The position numbers and the translations under genes were made by a program. Source: CAYJOG01 sp964371695 [NCBI: uncultured bacterium] (GTDB lineage Bacteria > CAYJOG01). Taken from it: DNA of 7,006 bases. This document shows positions 1 through 5,102 of the stretch, one piece after another. The stretch is from positions 1 through 7,006 of the forward strand of contig CAYJOG010000044.1 of assembly GCA_964371695.1 (NCBI GenBank). The letters run 5' to 3'. The notes under the pieces were generated by a model. That model was not told the origin of the DNA, did no database searches, and worked only from the letters and a program-made list of their open reading frames with translations. Position 1 is the stretch's first letter. Each line of letters starts with the position of its first letter.

Positions 1-20
1 GCACCCCCCTGCGGGGCCAC

Positions 21-1160
21 GTGGTGCGTCTGGCCCGGCGCATCGAAAAAATCGCCGTGCTTTGCCTGGGACTGGGCGCGGTGGGGGGGGTGGTGTGGTT
101 GTTTGTCTACGCCGCCCGCCACAACCCCAGGGCCAGGCCCCTGCGCCTGACACAGGCCGAGCGCCTGCTGGTGGTGGCCCCGCACCCCGACGACGAAATG
201 GTGCTGGCGGGGGGGCTGATGCTGATGAATCTCAAACTCGGCGGCGTAACGCGGGTGGTGTATCTCACCGACGGCGACGCCTATCTCTCTGGCAAATGGG
301 GCGACCTCTATGCCATCCGCCGCCGCCGCGAAGCCAGAAGCGCCCTCAAGGCCCTGGGGGTGCCCCGCGACAGTCAGCGGTTTTTTGGCCTGAACGATTC
401 GTTTGACACCCTCACGCCCCAAAAAACCCTCTGGCTCAAAAACCGCCTTAAAAAAGAGGTGGCGGACTTTGCCCCCTCGCTGGTGATCGCCCCGGCCTAT
501 GAGGGCGGCCATTGTCTGCACGACGTGTCGAGCGCTCTCACCGCCCACGCCGTGGCCGAAACCCACCAGCCCACCCGGCTGTGGGAGGGCACGGAGTACA
601 ACCCCTATTTCGGCATCGAGACCCCCCGCAAAACCCTGGCCCCCGTGGCCAACCTGCTGCTCAAGCTGCTGCCGGGCAAGCTCCTGCTCCGGCCAGAGCC
701 GGTGTTTATTCCCCGTGGGGCGGGGGCCGAGCAAAAGCGGGTGCCGGTTTATCGCACCCACCTCACCTATGCCGAGCGGCGGAAAAAACTGACGGCCCTG
801 CGCAAATACGCCAGTCAGAACCTGCAACAGCGTCTCACCCGCCGCTTTGGTCGGGCAGAGTGGCTCAGGCCCTATCCCGGTTATGACTATGCCAAACCGC
901 CGTTTGAACACGCCCGCAGCCTGAACTACCGCCTGTGCGACCGCTGGCTGGGGGGCACGGCCCTGGGCCAGTGGGCGCTGGCGCAATATGGCACGCCCGC
1001 CTGGGCTGGCCTGCCGGGGGCCTGGGGGGGCATCAGCGCGCCCCACCCGGCCCGCAGTTGCCTGGAATACAGCGTGTGCCACATCACCCACGATCAGTTC
1101 CTGCAAAAACTGCCCGAAAGCTGGCGCAGGGGGCGTTTTTTGCCCGCCAGAAGCGAATAA
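21..1160 (+). CDS. Membrane-anchored PIG-L/LmbE family deacetylase
   Basis: This is a putative zinc-dependent N-deacetylase of the PIG-L/LmbE family, whose members remove acetyl groups from GlcNAc-type sugars on lipids, thiol precursors or glycans. The signature PHPDDE lies at residues 54-59 (H55, D57, D58), just after a hydrophobic strand, and the second motif EGGHCLHD at 161-168 supplies H164 and H167; together these are the expected metal and catalytic residues. Residues 11-31 form one hydrophobic segment after a basic N-terminus (R3, R6, R7, K10), so the protein is probably anchored in the inner membrane with the enzyme domain outside. The roughly 100 residues at the C-terminus are an extension I do not recognise. 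The start is a GTG at 21; a second GTG follows at 24. The frame is open to the window edge, so the gene could begin upstream. The substrate is unknown. Its base composition matches the kinase at 3762 rather than the genes immediately downstream. Confidence 0.85.
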   Translation: MVRLARRIEKIAVLCLGLGAVGGVVWLFVYAARHNPRARPLRLTQAERLLVVAPHPDDEMVLAGGLMLMNLKLGGVTRVVYLTDGDAYLSGKWGDLYAIRRRREARSALKALGVPRDSQRFFGLNDSFDTLTPQKTLWLKNRLKKEVADFAPSLVIAPAYEGGHCLHDVSSALTAHAVAETHQPTRLWEGTEYNPYFGIETPRKTLAPVANLLLKLLPGKLLLRPEPVFIPRGAGAEQKRVPVYRTHLTYAERRKKLTALRKYASQNLQQRLTRRFGRAEWLRPYPGYDYAKPPFEHARSLNYRLCDRWLGGTALGQWALAQYGTPAWAGLPGAWGGISAPHPARSCLEYSVCHITHDQFLQKLPESWRRGRFLPARSE

Positions 1161-1165
1161 CGGAT

Positions 1166-1214
1166 TTTACAGGCAATGTCAAGCGGGCTTGGCCTGTAAA
1201 GGCTGCGATTTTTT
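1166..1214 (+). terminator. Hairpin after the deacetylase gene, possible terminator
   Basis: A perfect 9-bp inverted repeat, TTTACAGGC (1166-1174) and GCCTGTAAA (1192-1200), encloses a second small stem, CAAG (1180-1183) and CTTG (1188-1191). A run of six T occurs at 1209-1214, eight bases past the stem. It lies a few bases beyond the deacetylase stop and upstream of the next gene's promoter. The T run is set back further than in a classical intrinsic terminator, so termination is likely but not certain. Confidence 0.5.
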
Positions 1215-1220
1215 ACCGTG

Positions 1221-1249
1221 TTGACACGCATGGGTGTTTCTGCCTTAAT
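1221..1249 (+). promoter_or_regulatory. Predicted sigma-70 promoter of the acidic lipoprotein gene
   Basis: A consensus TTGACA -35 box lies at 1221-1226. After a 17-base spacer comes CTTAAT at 1244-1249, which matches 4 of 6 positions of the -10 consensus. It is preceded by TG plus one base (1241-1243), an extended -10 element. The position, about 45 bases upstream of the ATG at 1295, fits. No operator is obvious. The call rests on sequence match only. Confidence 0.55.
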
Positions 1250-1294
1250 GACCGCCTGACGGGCCACCGTCGAAAAAAAACAGAGGAGAATAAC

Positions 1295-1651
1295 ATGCTG
1301 AAAAAATGGTCCATGTTGCTTGCCACCATGCTGGCTTTCGGTTCGGTGGCCGTCGTCACCACCGGCTGTAAGAAACCGGAACAGGCCGAAACCAACGCCT
1401 GTGGCGAAGGTGAAGAAGCCGCTGGTGAAGAAGCCCCCGCCGAAGGCGAAGAAGCCCCCGCCGAAGGTGAAGAAGCCGAAGGCGAAGAAGCCCCCGCCGA
1501 GGAAAACGCCTGTGGTGAGGCTCCCGCCGAAGGCGAAGAAGCTCCCGCCGAAGGTGAAGAAGCCGCTGGCGAAGAAGCTCCTGCCGAGGAAAACGCCTGT
1601 GGTGAAGCTCCTGCCGAAGAAGCTCCCGCTGAAGAAGGCGCCGGCGAGTAA
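1295..1651 (+). CDS. Low-complexity acidic lipoprotein with NACGE and EEAPAEG repeats
   Basis: This is a predicted small exported lipoprotein of 118 residues with unknown function. The start is ATG 1295, with AGGAG at 1284-1288, six bases upstream. Residues 1-24 form a signal peptide (K3, K4, then a hydrophobic stretch) ending in TTGC, so C25 is the likely lipidated cysteine. The Thr at -3 is less usual than Leu or Val. The mature part is almost only Glu, Ala, Gly and Pro, built from a seven-residue unit EEAPAEG, with the motif NACGE at residues 34-38, 71-75 and 100-104. Its cysteines are C25, C36, C73 and C102. Such a chain would be disordered and strongly negative, with regularly placed thiols that could bind metal, form disulfides or be modified. 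It has its own promoter and terminator and so is probably monocistronic. A larger frame is open upstream, but the ribosome site and signal peptide fix this start. I do not recognise a family with confidence. Confidence 0.8.
   Translation: MLKKWSMLLATMLAFGSVAVVTTGCKKPEQAETNACGEGEEAAGEEAPAEGEEAPAEGEEAEGEEAPAEENACGEAPAEGEEAPAEGEEAAGEEAPAEENACGEAPAEEAPAEEGAGE
1427..1501 (+). repeat. 21-bp tandem repeat inside the lipoprotein gene
   Basis: Near-identical 21-bp units beginning GAAGAAGCCCCCGCCGAAGG start at 1427 and 1448. A shortened 15-bp unit starts at 1469 and a partial unit at 1484. Each full unit encodes seven residues, EEAPAEG. A second, more diverged block follows from 1517 to 1648, using CTC or CTCCT spellings of the same residues. 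Such arrays commonly change copy number by slippage, which would change protein length in multiples of seven residues without a frameshift. Confidence 0.85.
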
Positions 1652-1706
1652 TCGCCTGCTCTTTTCCCTGGCCGCTTGAAGGCCTGGGCTAACTGAAGCA
1701 AACAAG

Positions 1707-1740
1707 AAGGCACCCCCTTGTGGGGTGCTTTTTGTTTTTT
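1707..1740 (+). terminator. Intrinsic terminator of the acidic lipoprotein gene
   Basis: The stem GCACCCC (1710-1716) and GGGGTGC (1722-1728) has a five-base loop. AAG before it can also pair with TTT after it, counting one G-T pair. It runs directly into a T-rich tract at 1729-1740. This is the most classical terminator in the window and lies 56 bases after the lipoprotein stop. Confidence 0.85.
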
Positions 1741-1850
1741 GAAGAGGTTGTTGGCCTGTCGTCTCTGTTTCCTGTTTTGAAGTAACCGGGAACCTTTTGT
1801 ACCCGCCTTGCGTTTTGCTTGCCACATCAAAAGCAAAGAAGGTGGTTTCC

Positions 1851-2387
1851 ATGCCAGCCCCTGATCACGCCAACAGTCTTGCCCCCGGTTTCAGTCTTCA
1901 GAACCATGAGGGGAATTGGGTCTCTTTTTCTCCCCCAACCGGTAAAAAAACATGGGTGGCCTTTTTTCGTTACCCCTCCTGTCCCCTTTGCAATTTGCGA
2001 ATTCACGAGATGCGCCAGCGATGGCCCAAATGGCACGAGGCCGGTCTGGAAATCCTGGCCATTTTTCAAAGCGACCTGCCAACCATGCGGCAGTACGTGG
2101 CGCGTCAGGAACCGGAATTTCCCCTGTTGTGCGACCCAGATGAGGCAACCTATGGGCCTTATGGCCTGGGGGCAGCATGGTCAGCCATGCTTTCCCCTGC
2201 CGTCATGGTCAAAATGGGCAGAGCCATGTCCCTGGGTTACAAACCCGGCAAAACCCATGGGACAAAAAACAGGATTCCGGGCGATTTTCTGATTGGCGCG
2301 GATGGGCGGATTGCCGATTTGTTTCACGGCAGGGACATTGGCGAGCACATTCCATTTGAACGCGTCGAGGCATTTATCCGTGTATGA
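1851..2387 (+). CDS. Peroxiredoxin-like AhpC/TSA family protein with CPLC motif
   Basis: This is a thioredoxin-fold protein of the peroxiredoxin-like (AhpC/TSA) type, predicted to reduce peroxides or act as a thiol oxidoreductase in the cytosol; no signal peptide is seen. From ATG 1851 (SD-like AAGGTGG just upstream) it has 178 residues, a usual length for the family. An N-terminal segment resembling the peroxiredoxin APGFSL strand (11-16) is followed by a strand WVAFFRYPSCPLCN, with C44 and C47 forming a CxxC. In CxxC peroxiredoxin-like proteins the first Cys is taken as the reactive one and the second can resolve it. The C-terminal part has the family pattern of a Gly-Asp-Phe-Leu-Ile strand followed by a Gly-Arg-Ile turn, about residues 140-155. 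An upstream TTG at 1797 in the same frame has no good ribosome site. The exported thioredoxin-like gene follows 58 bases later, suggesting a redox pair. The physiological substrate is unknown. Confidence 0.8.
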   Translation: MPAPDHANSLAPGFSLQNHEGNWVSFSPPTGKKTWVAFFRYPSCPLCNLRIHEMRQRWPKWHEAGLEILAIFQSDLPTMRQYVARQEPEFPLLCDPDEATYGPYGLGAAWSAMLSPAVMVKMGRAMSLGYKPGKTHGTKNRIPGDFLIGADGRIADLFHGRDIGEHIPFERVEAFIRV

Positions 2388-2393
2388 AAATAC

Positions 2394-2422
2394 ACGCGGA
2401 ACTTTTCTGCCGCATTCCGCGT
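2394..2422 (+). repeat. Inverted repeat between the peroxiredoxin-like and thioredoxin-like genes
   Basis: ACGCGGAA (2394-2401) and TTCCGCGT (2415-2422) form a perfect 8-bp stem with a 13-base loop, just after the peroxiredoxin-like stop. No T tract follows, so full termination is unlikely. It could stabilise the upstream mRNA or attenuate read-through into the next gene, which has its own strong ribosome site (AAGGAGG at 2433-2439). Confidence 0.45.
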
Positions 2423-2445
2423 TTGGAACAAAAAGGAGGCAATCA

Positions 2446-2871
2446 ATGAAAAAACTCAACCTTAAAGTAAAATTCCTGGCCCTGGCCGGGTTGACCGTTC
2501 TGGCTGTTGCGGGAAGTGGGTTTCACCAAAAGGCCAAAGCCGCGTCCGCCCCCAAGATTTACGCGGTTTCATTTTACGCCGACTGGTGCGGCACTTGCCG
2601 GGTGCTGGGACCAAAACTCAAAACAGTGATGGGTCAGACCATGGGCATGCCCGTGAAATTTGTCATGCTGGATCAATCCACCGCCGCCACTACCGCCAAT
2701 TCGGTCAAAAAGCTTTCGGCCATGAATTTTGGCCAGGAATGGAAAAAACATCTCGGAAAAACAGGATTCACGGGCCTTTACAACGCCAAAACCGGCAAGG
2801 AAGTCGGTCTTCTCACCGTTAAACAAACGCCGGAAAAAATGGTGAAAACACTGAAAAAAGCACTCATGTGA
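2446..2871 (+). CDS. Exported thioredoxin-fold protein with CGTC motif
   Basis: This is a predicted periplasmic thiol-disulfide protein of 141 residues. ATG 2446 follows an AGGAGG ribosome site by six bases. Residues 1-32 form a signal peptide: a basic start, a hydrophobic core at 10-25, and AKA before a probable cleavage around 32/33. The mature domain opens with a strand and FYADWCGTC, giving the active-site C48 and C51, with P56 at the conserved helix proline. The cis-proline of thioredoxins would be expected near residue 108, but the sequence there reads KTGFTG, with Phe where Pro is usual. The segment between strands (about 77-105) is long and includes FGQEWKKH. The missing cis-Pro could change redox potential or permit metal binding. 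It lies 58 bases after the peroxiredoxin-like gene, and its stop codon sits inside a perfect hairpin. An oxidoreductase role is likely; the partner is unknown. Confidence 0.8.
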   Translation: MKKLNLKVKFLALAGLTVLAVAGSGFHQKAKAASAPKIYAVSFYADWCGTCRVLGPKLKTVMGQTMGMPVKFVMLDQSTAATTANSVKKLSAMNFGQEWKKHLGKTGFTGLYNAKTGKEVGLLTVKQTPEKMVKTLKKALM

Positions 2872-2908
2872 CAGATGGCGGGGCCTTGATGCACCCCGCC
2901 ATCTGTCA
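2869..2908 (+). terminator. Perfect 15-bp hairpin that includes the thioredoxin-like gene's stop codon
   Basis: The left arm at 2869-2883 begins with the TGA stop. The right arm at 2894-2908 is its exact reverse complement, and the loop is the ten bases CCTTGATGCA. A second, smaller inverted repeat, AGCCT (2910-2914) and AGGCT (2919-2923), follows at once. There is no T tract, so this may act as a 3' stability element or a Rho-assisted stop rather than a classical intrinsic terminator. Confidence 0.6.
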
Positions 2909-2963
2909 GAGCCTGCTCAGGCTATCAGGGAATTCACCATTTATTTCGCGGCAAGGAGGGAGC

Positions 2964-3686
2964 ATGAGTTACGGGGTGAAAATAATAATCTTCGCAGTAC
3001 TTTCCGCACTTATTTCTGCTGGCATGGGATTGCATCAACACATGGTGGTTGTGCAAAACAACCGTCTTGAGGAAGATCTGAAAACAAATCTTGATCTGGT
3101 GGACCGGTTTTTTTTGTCCAAGATGAAAATGGAACAACTCATGGCGCCGTCGCTGAAAGCCTTTATGGATTTCGAGGTTGAAACGGCTGAAAAAACCGAA
3201 TGGGCACTGCAAAAAGATTTTATGGACAGTCTTGGCGTTTTGAGAGAACTTACGCGAAAAGCTGGCCTGAGCGCGTCTGTGCCAATTCTCGAAGAGGTTC
3301 AACAACGCTGCGTTCGGGACATGCGAAACAAAAAAGCCTATTACTTCAAACTGAACCAGTTCGCCGAGGCCACGGAAGGGACGGACCAATGGCGGCTCGG
3401 ACACAAAGTGAATGAACAGCTGGTTTTCATGTTAAAAGAAAACAGCCAGACCCAAACACTGTTTGCCAAGGCCATGAAACTGGCGATTGAACAATCCGGC
3501 AGATCGGCGATGGACATCAACCACCAGACAAAAACTTTACGTCTGGGGGTTGGGGCGGCAGGGTTATTCAGCGCAGGGCTGCTTGTTTACGGCCTTTTGT
3601 TACAGCGCAAACTTCGTTCCTCCATGCAATTCCTGGTGAACGCCATCTCGCGGGTAGCGGCAGGGGACCTGACCGTGCGGTTTTAA
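2964..3686 (+). CDS. Chemoreceptor-like membrane sensor truncated in its HAMP domain
   Basis: This has the front half of a methyl-accepting chemotaxis protein. ATG 2964 follows AAGGAGGG closely. Residues 5-25 form a first membrane helix, about 26-193 a helical outside domain of four-helix-bundle character, and 194-213 a second membrane helix. A basic linker (R215, K216, R218) leads into a HAMP first helix ending AAGDLTVRF at 232-240. In the family the HAMP domain continues with a second helix and then a long methylated cytoplasmic signalling coiled coil; here a TAA stop follows at once. The protein therefore cannot contact CheA/CheW by itself. It could be a remnant left by deletion, or a stand-alone sensor working with a partner protein. 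No HAMP or signalling remnant is seen in the 75 bases downstream. Its GC is lower than the kinase gene that follows (my count is 27 of 60 at 3001-3060 against 43 of 60 at 4321-4380). Confidence 0.75.
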   Translation: MSYGVKIIIFAVLSALISAGMGLHQHMVVVQNNRLEEDLKTNLDLVDRFFLSKMKMEQLMAPSLKAFMDFEVETAEKTEWALQKDFMDSLGVLRELTRKAGLSASVPILEEVQQRCVRDMRNKKAYYFKLNQFAEATEGTDQWRLGHKVNEQLVFMLKENSQTQTLFAKAMKLAIEQSGRSAMDINHQTKTLRLGVGAAGLFSAGLLVYGLLLQRKLRSSMQFLVNAISRVAAGDLTVRF

Positions 3687-3687
3687 C

Positions 3688-3699
3688 ACCCACGTGGGT
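3688..3699. repeat. 12-bp perfect palindrome ACCCACGTGGGT
   Basis: A loop-free palindrome lies immediately after the sensor stop. Its core CCCACGTG recurs at 3757-3764, where it overlaps the GTG start of the kinase gene, and a CACGTG also covers the GTG start at 21. It could be a dimeric regulator site or a junction scar. The sequence alone does not decide. Confidence 0.4.
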
Positions 3700-3721
3700 T
3701 CCCAAAAAATCTCCGTTTGAA

Positions 3722-3751
3722 TTAGCAGGGTGCTGATCAACACCCTGCTAA
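3722..3751 (+). terminator. 11-bp hairpin downstream of the truncated sensor
   Basis: TTAGCAGGGTG (3722-3732) and CACCCTGCTAA (3741-3751) are exact reverse complements around an eight-base loop. A weak pyrimidine tract, CCTTTCCC, follows. It probably ends transcription of the sensor before the kinase gene, but the T content is low for a strong intrinsic terminator. Confidence 0.5.
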
Positions 3752-3761
3752 CCTTTCCCAC

Positions 3762-4826
3762 GTGACTTCCGCCTTTGCCCCTTTGCCCGATCGTCTGAAA
3801 TCCTGGCTGCGGCAACAGGGGCATGACCCGGACAGCCTCCCCCTCACCCCCATGGCCGGCGCGGGCAGCGGCAAGCGGTTCTGGCGCATTGGCCCGCCAG
3901 GGCAAAGCCGTGTGCTGATGCTCAACGACACCCCCGAACAGGGCCACCGGGGCCTGAACGAAAATCACAGCTTTCTGCACGTTCACCGGGCGCTTTTGCT
4001 GGCGGGGGCCCCCGTGCCCACGCTGTTTGCCGCCTGGCTCGCACAAAACGCCTTTTTGCTGCAAGACCTGGGCGACACCACCCTCACGCCCCTGCTCAAA
4101 ACCGCCACAGCCTCAGCCCCCCTGGCCCGGCGCGCCGTGGCCCTGCTGGCCCAGGTGCAGGTGCGGGGCCGGCCCCATCTCAATCTCAGCGCCCTGCACA
4201 ACAACCCCTACGACGCCGCTTTCATGCGTGAGCGCGAAAGTGGTTATTTCCTCTCCATGTGGCTGGAGGGCTGGCTGGGGGAGTCTCCCGGCCCGGCCCT
4301 GTTGCAGGAGCTGGACAATCTGGCCGAGACGGCGGGCCGCGTGGGGGGCGACCTGCTGCTCTACCGGGATTTCCAGAGCAGCAACCTCATGCTCACGCCA
4401 TCGGGGGCGCTGGTGCTGGTGGATTTTCAGGGGGCGCGCACCGGCCCGCCCCACTATGACTTGGCCAGTTTTCTCTACGACGCCTACACGGGTTTTTCAC
4501 CGGCCACACGGGCGCAACTGATGAAAGATTATCAACACGCCTTGTCGCAAGAGGGCGCGGCCCCCCGCCTGCTGCAAACATTTGAAGAGGATTTCCCCCT
4601 GCTGGCGGCGCACCGGGCCATGCAGGCAGTGGGGGCCTTTGCCAAACTCAGCCGTGTGGACGGCAAATGGGCCTATGCCGAATTTCTTCCGGTGATGCTT
4701 CAAAACCTGTCAGAAATTCTCTCGGCCCCCGTGTTTGACAGGACCCCACTGCTGCGGGCGCTGGTGCGGGGTGTGCTGGCAAAAGGCTGCCTCGGTCCAC
4801 AGGATTGTTTCAAAAGTTCCTCCTGA
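3762..4826 (+). CDS. APH-fold phosphotransferase, AmgK-like sugar kinase
   Basis: This is a predicted kinase of the aminoglycoside-phosphotransferase fold, 354 residues from GTG 3762. It resembles AmgK-type enzymes that phosphorylate the anomeric carbon of MurNAc/GlcNAc in cell-wall recycling. Visible marks are a Gly-rich loop at 31-43 (AGAGSGKRFWRI in place of the usual GDAS-RRY), the LQDLGD motif at 100-105 typical of AmgK relatives, the catalytic loop YRDFQSSNLML at 201-211 with D203 and N208, and the metal-binding strand VDFQGA with D221, followed by a YDLASFLYD motif. The usual His of HRD is Tyr here (Y201). There is no signal peptide, so it should be cytosolic. No MurU-type nucleotidyltransferase is in the window, so the AmgK assignment is by likeness only; other APH-fold roles remain possible. 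Codon use is strongly GC-rich, unlike the sensor before it. The stop codon overlaps a hairpin. Confidence 0.75.
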   Translation: MTSAFAPLPDRLKSWLRQQGHDPDSLPLTPMAGAGSGKRFWRIGPPGQSRVLMLNDTPEQGHRGLNENHSFLHVHRALLLAGAPVPTLFAAWLAQNAFLLQDLGDTTLTPLLKTATASAPLARRAVALLAQVQVRGRPHLNLSALHNNPYDAAFMRERESGYFLSMWLEGWLGESPGPALLQELDNLAETAGRVGGDLLLYRDFQSSNLMLTPSGALVLVDFQGARTGPPHYDLASFLYDAYTGFSPATRAQLMKDYQHALSQEGAAPRLLQTFEEDFPLLAAHRAMQAVGAFAKLSRVDGKWAYAEFLPVMLQNLSEILSAPVFDRTPLLRALVRGVLAKGCLGPQDCFKSSS

Positions 4827-4833
4827 ACTTTTG
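4811..4833. terminator. 9-bp hairpin with CTCCT loop overlapping the kinase stop codon
   Basis: CAAAAGTTC (4811-4819) and GAACTTTTG (4825-4833) are exact reverse complements around the loop CTCCT, and the TGA stop falls at 4824-4826. The right arm contains four T, which may help termination. The stem-closing C with the loop reads CCTCCT, the same as in the hairpin at 4874-4894. Confidence 0.55.
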
Positions 4834-4839
4834 CAACCA

Positions 4840-4869
4840 CCGCCTTCGGGGGCCAAGCCCCCTCGGCGG
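4840..4869. repeat. GC-rich hairpin with internal loop
   Basis: The inner stem GGGGGC (4848-4853) pairs with GCCCCC (4857-4862) around CAA. The outer stem CCGCC (4840-4844) pairs with GGCGG (4865-4869), separated by a small internal loop (TTC and TC). It is the second stem of the intergenic series. Confidence 0.5.
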
Positions 4870-4873
4870 GCTG

Positions 4874-4894
4874 CACGCGACCTCCTGTCGCGTG
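4874..4894. repeat. 8-bp hairpin with CTCCT loop
   Basis: CACGCGAC (4874-4881) and GTCGCGTG (4887-4894) are exact reverse complements around CTCCT. The loop plus flanking bases reads ACCTCCT, the same as the anti-Shine-Dalgarno end of 16S rRNA. It is followed directly by GGGGCCTTGATG, a 12-mer also present at the hairpin of 2869-2908. Confidence 0.55.
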
Positions 4895-4941
4895 GGGCCT
4901 TGATGTTCGAAGCAGTTAGCGCGGGAGGTCTTTTGGGGCTG

Positions 4942-4990
4942 CGGCAGCATATTGATGCTGCCGGGCGCGCCCAGCGGCACGACAGTGCCG
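4942..4990. repeat. Two adjacent hairpins with four-base loops
   Basis: CGGCAGCAT (4942-4950) pairs with ATGCTGCCG (4955-4963) around ATTG. Then CGGCAC (4975-4980) pairs with GTGCCG (4985-4990) around GACA. Between them is the ten-base palindrome GGGCGCGCCC (4963-4972). All are perfect matches. Their role is unknown. Confidence 0.5.
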
Positions 4991-5067
4991 GGGCAAAATA
5001 TGAACGAAAATCAAATTTTGGTTGTTTTTACATCGCCCTCACCCGGCAGTTTCGCGCTTCGCGCTCA

Positions 5068-5086
5068 GGCGGGCGAGACGCCCGCC
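5068..5086. repeat. 8-bp palindromic element GGCGGGCG-AGA-CGCCCGCC
   Basis: A perfect 8-bp stem lies around an AGA loop, followed by CTAC. Compact GC-rich palindromes of this form are often dispersed between genes in bacterial genomes, so this is a candidate repeat-family member. Only one copy is visible in this window. Confidence 0.45.
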
Positions 5087-5102
5087 CTACTCCACCGCGC
5101 CA

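Noticed and set aside
1741-1850. Promoter for the peroxiredoxin-like gene
   Set aside because: TTGTTG and TTGAAG are present, but neither has an acceptable -10 hexamer at 16-18 bases, so I could not support a sigma-70 call.
1094-1852. Long minus-strand open frames across the lipoprotein repeat (252 and 207 residues)
   Set aside because: They arise because the repeated GAAGAAGCC units lack stops in the other frames. Their translations are Phe/Gly or Ser/Ala-rich mirrors of the repeat, while the plus strand has a promoter, ribosome site, signal peptide and terminator.
3600-4064. Minus-strand frame spanning the sensor end and kinase start
   Set aside because: It crosses two well supported plus-strand genes and a hairpin, and its product shows no domain features.
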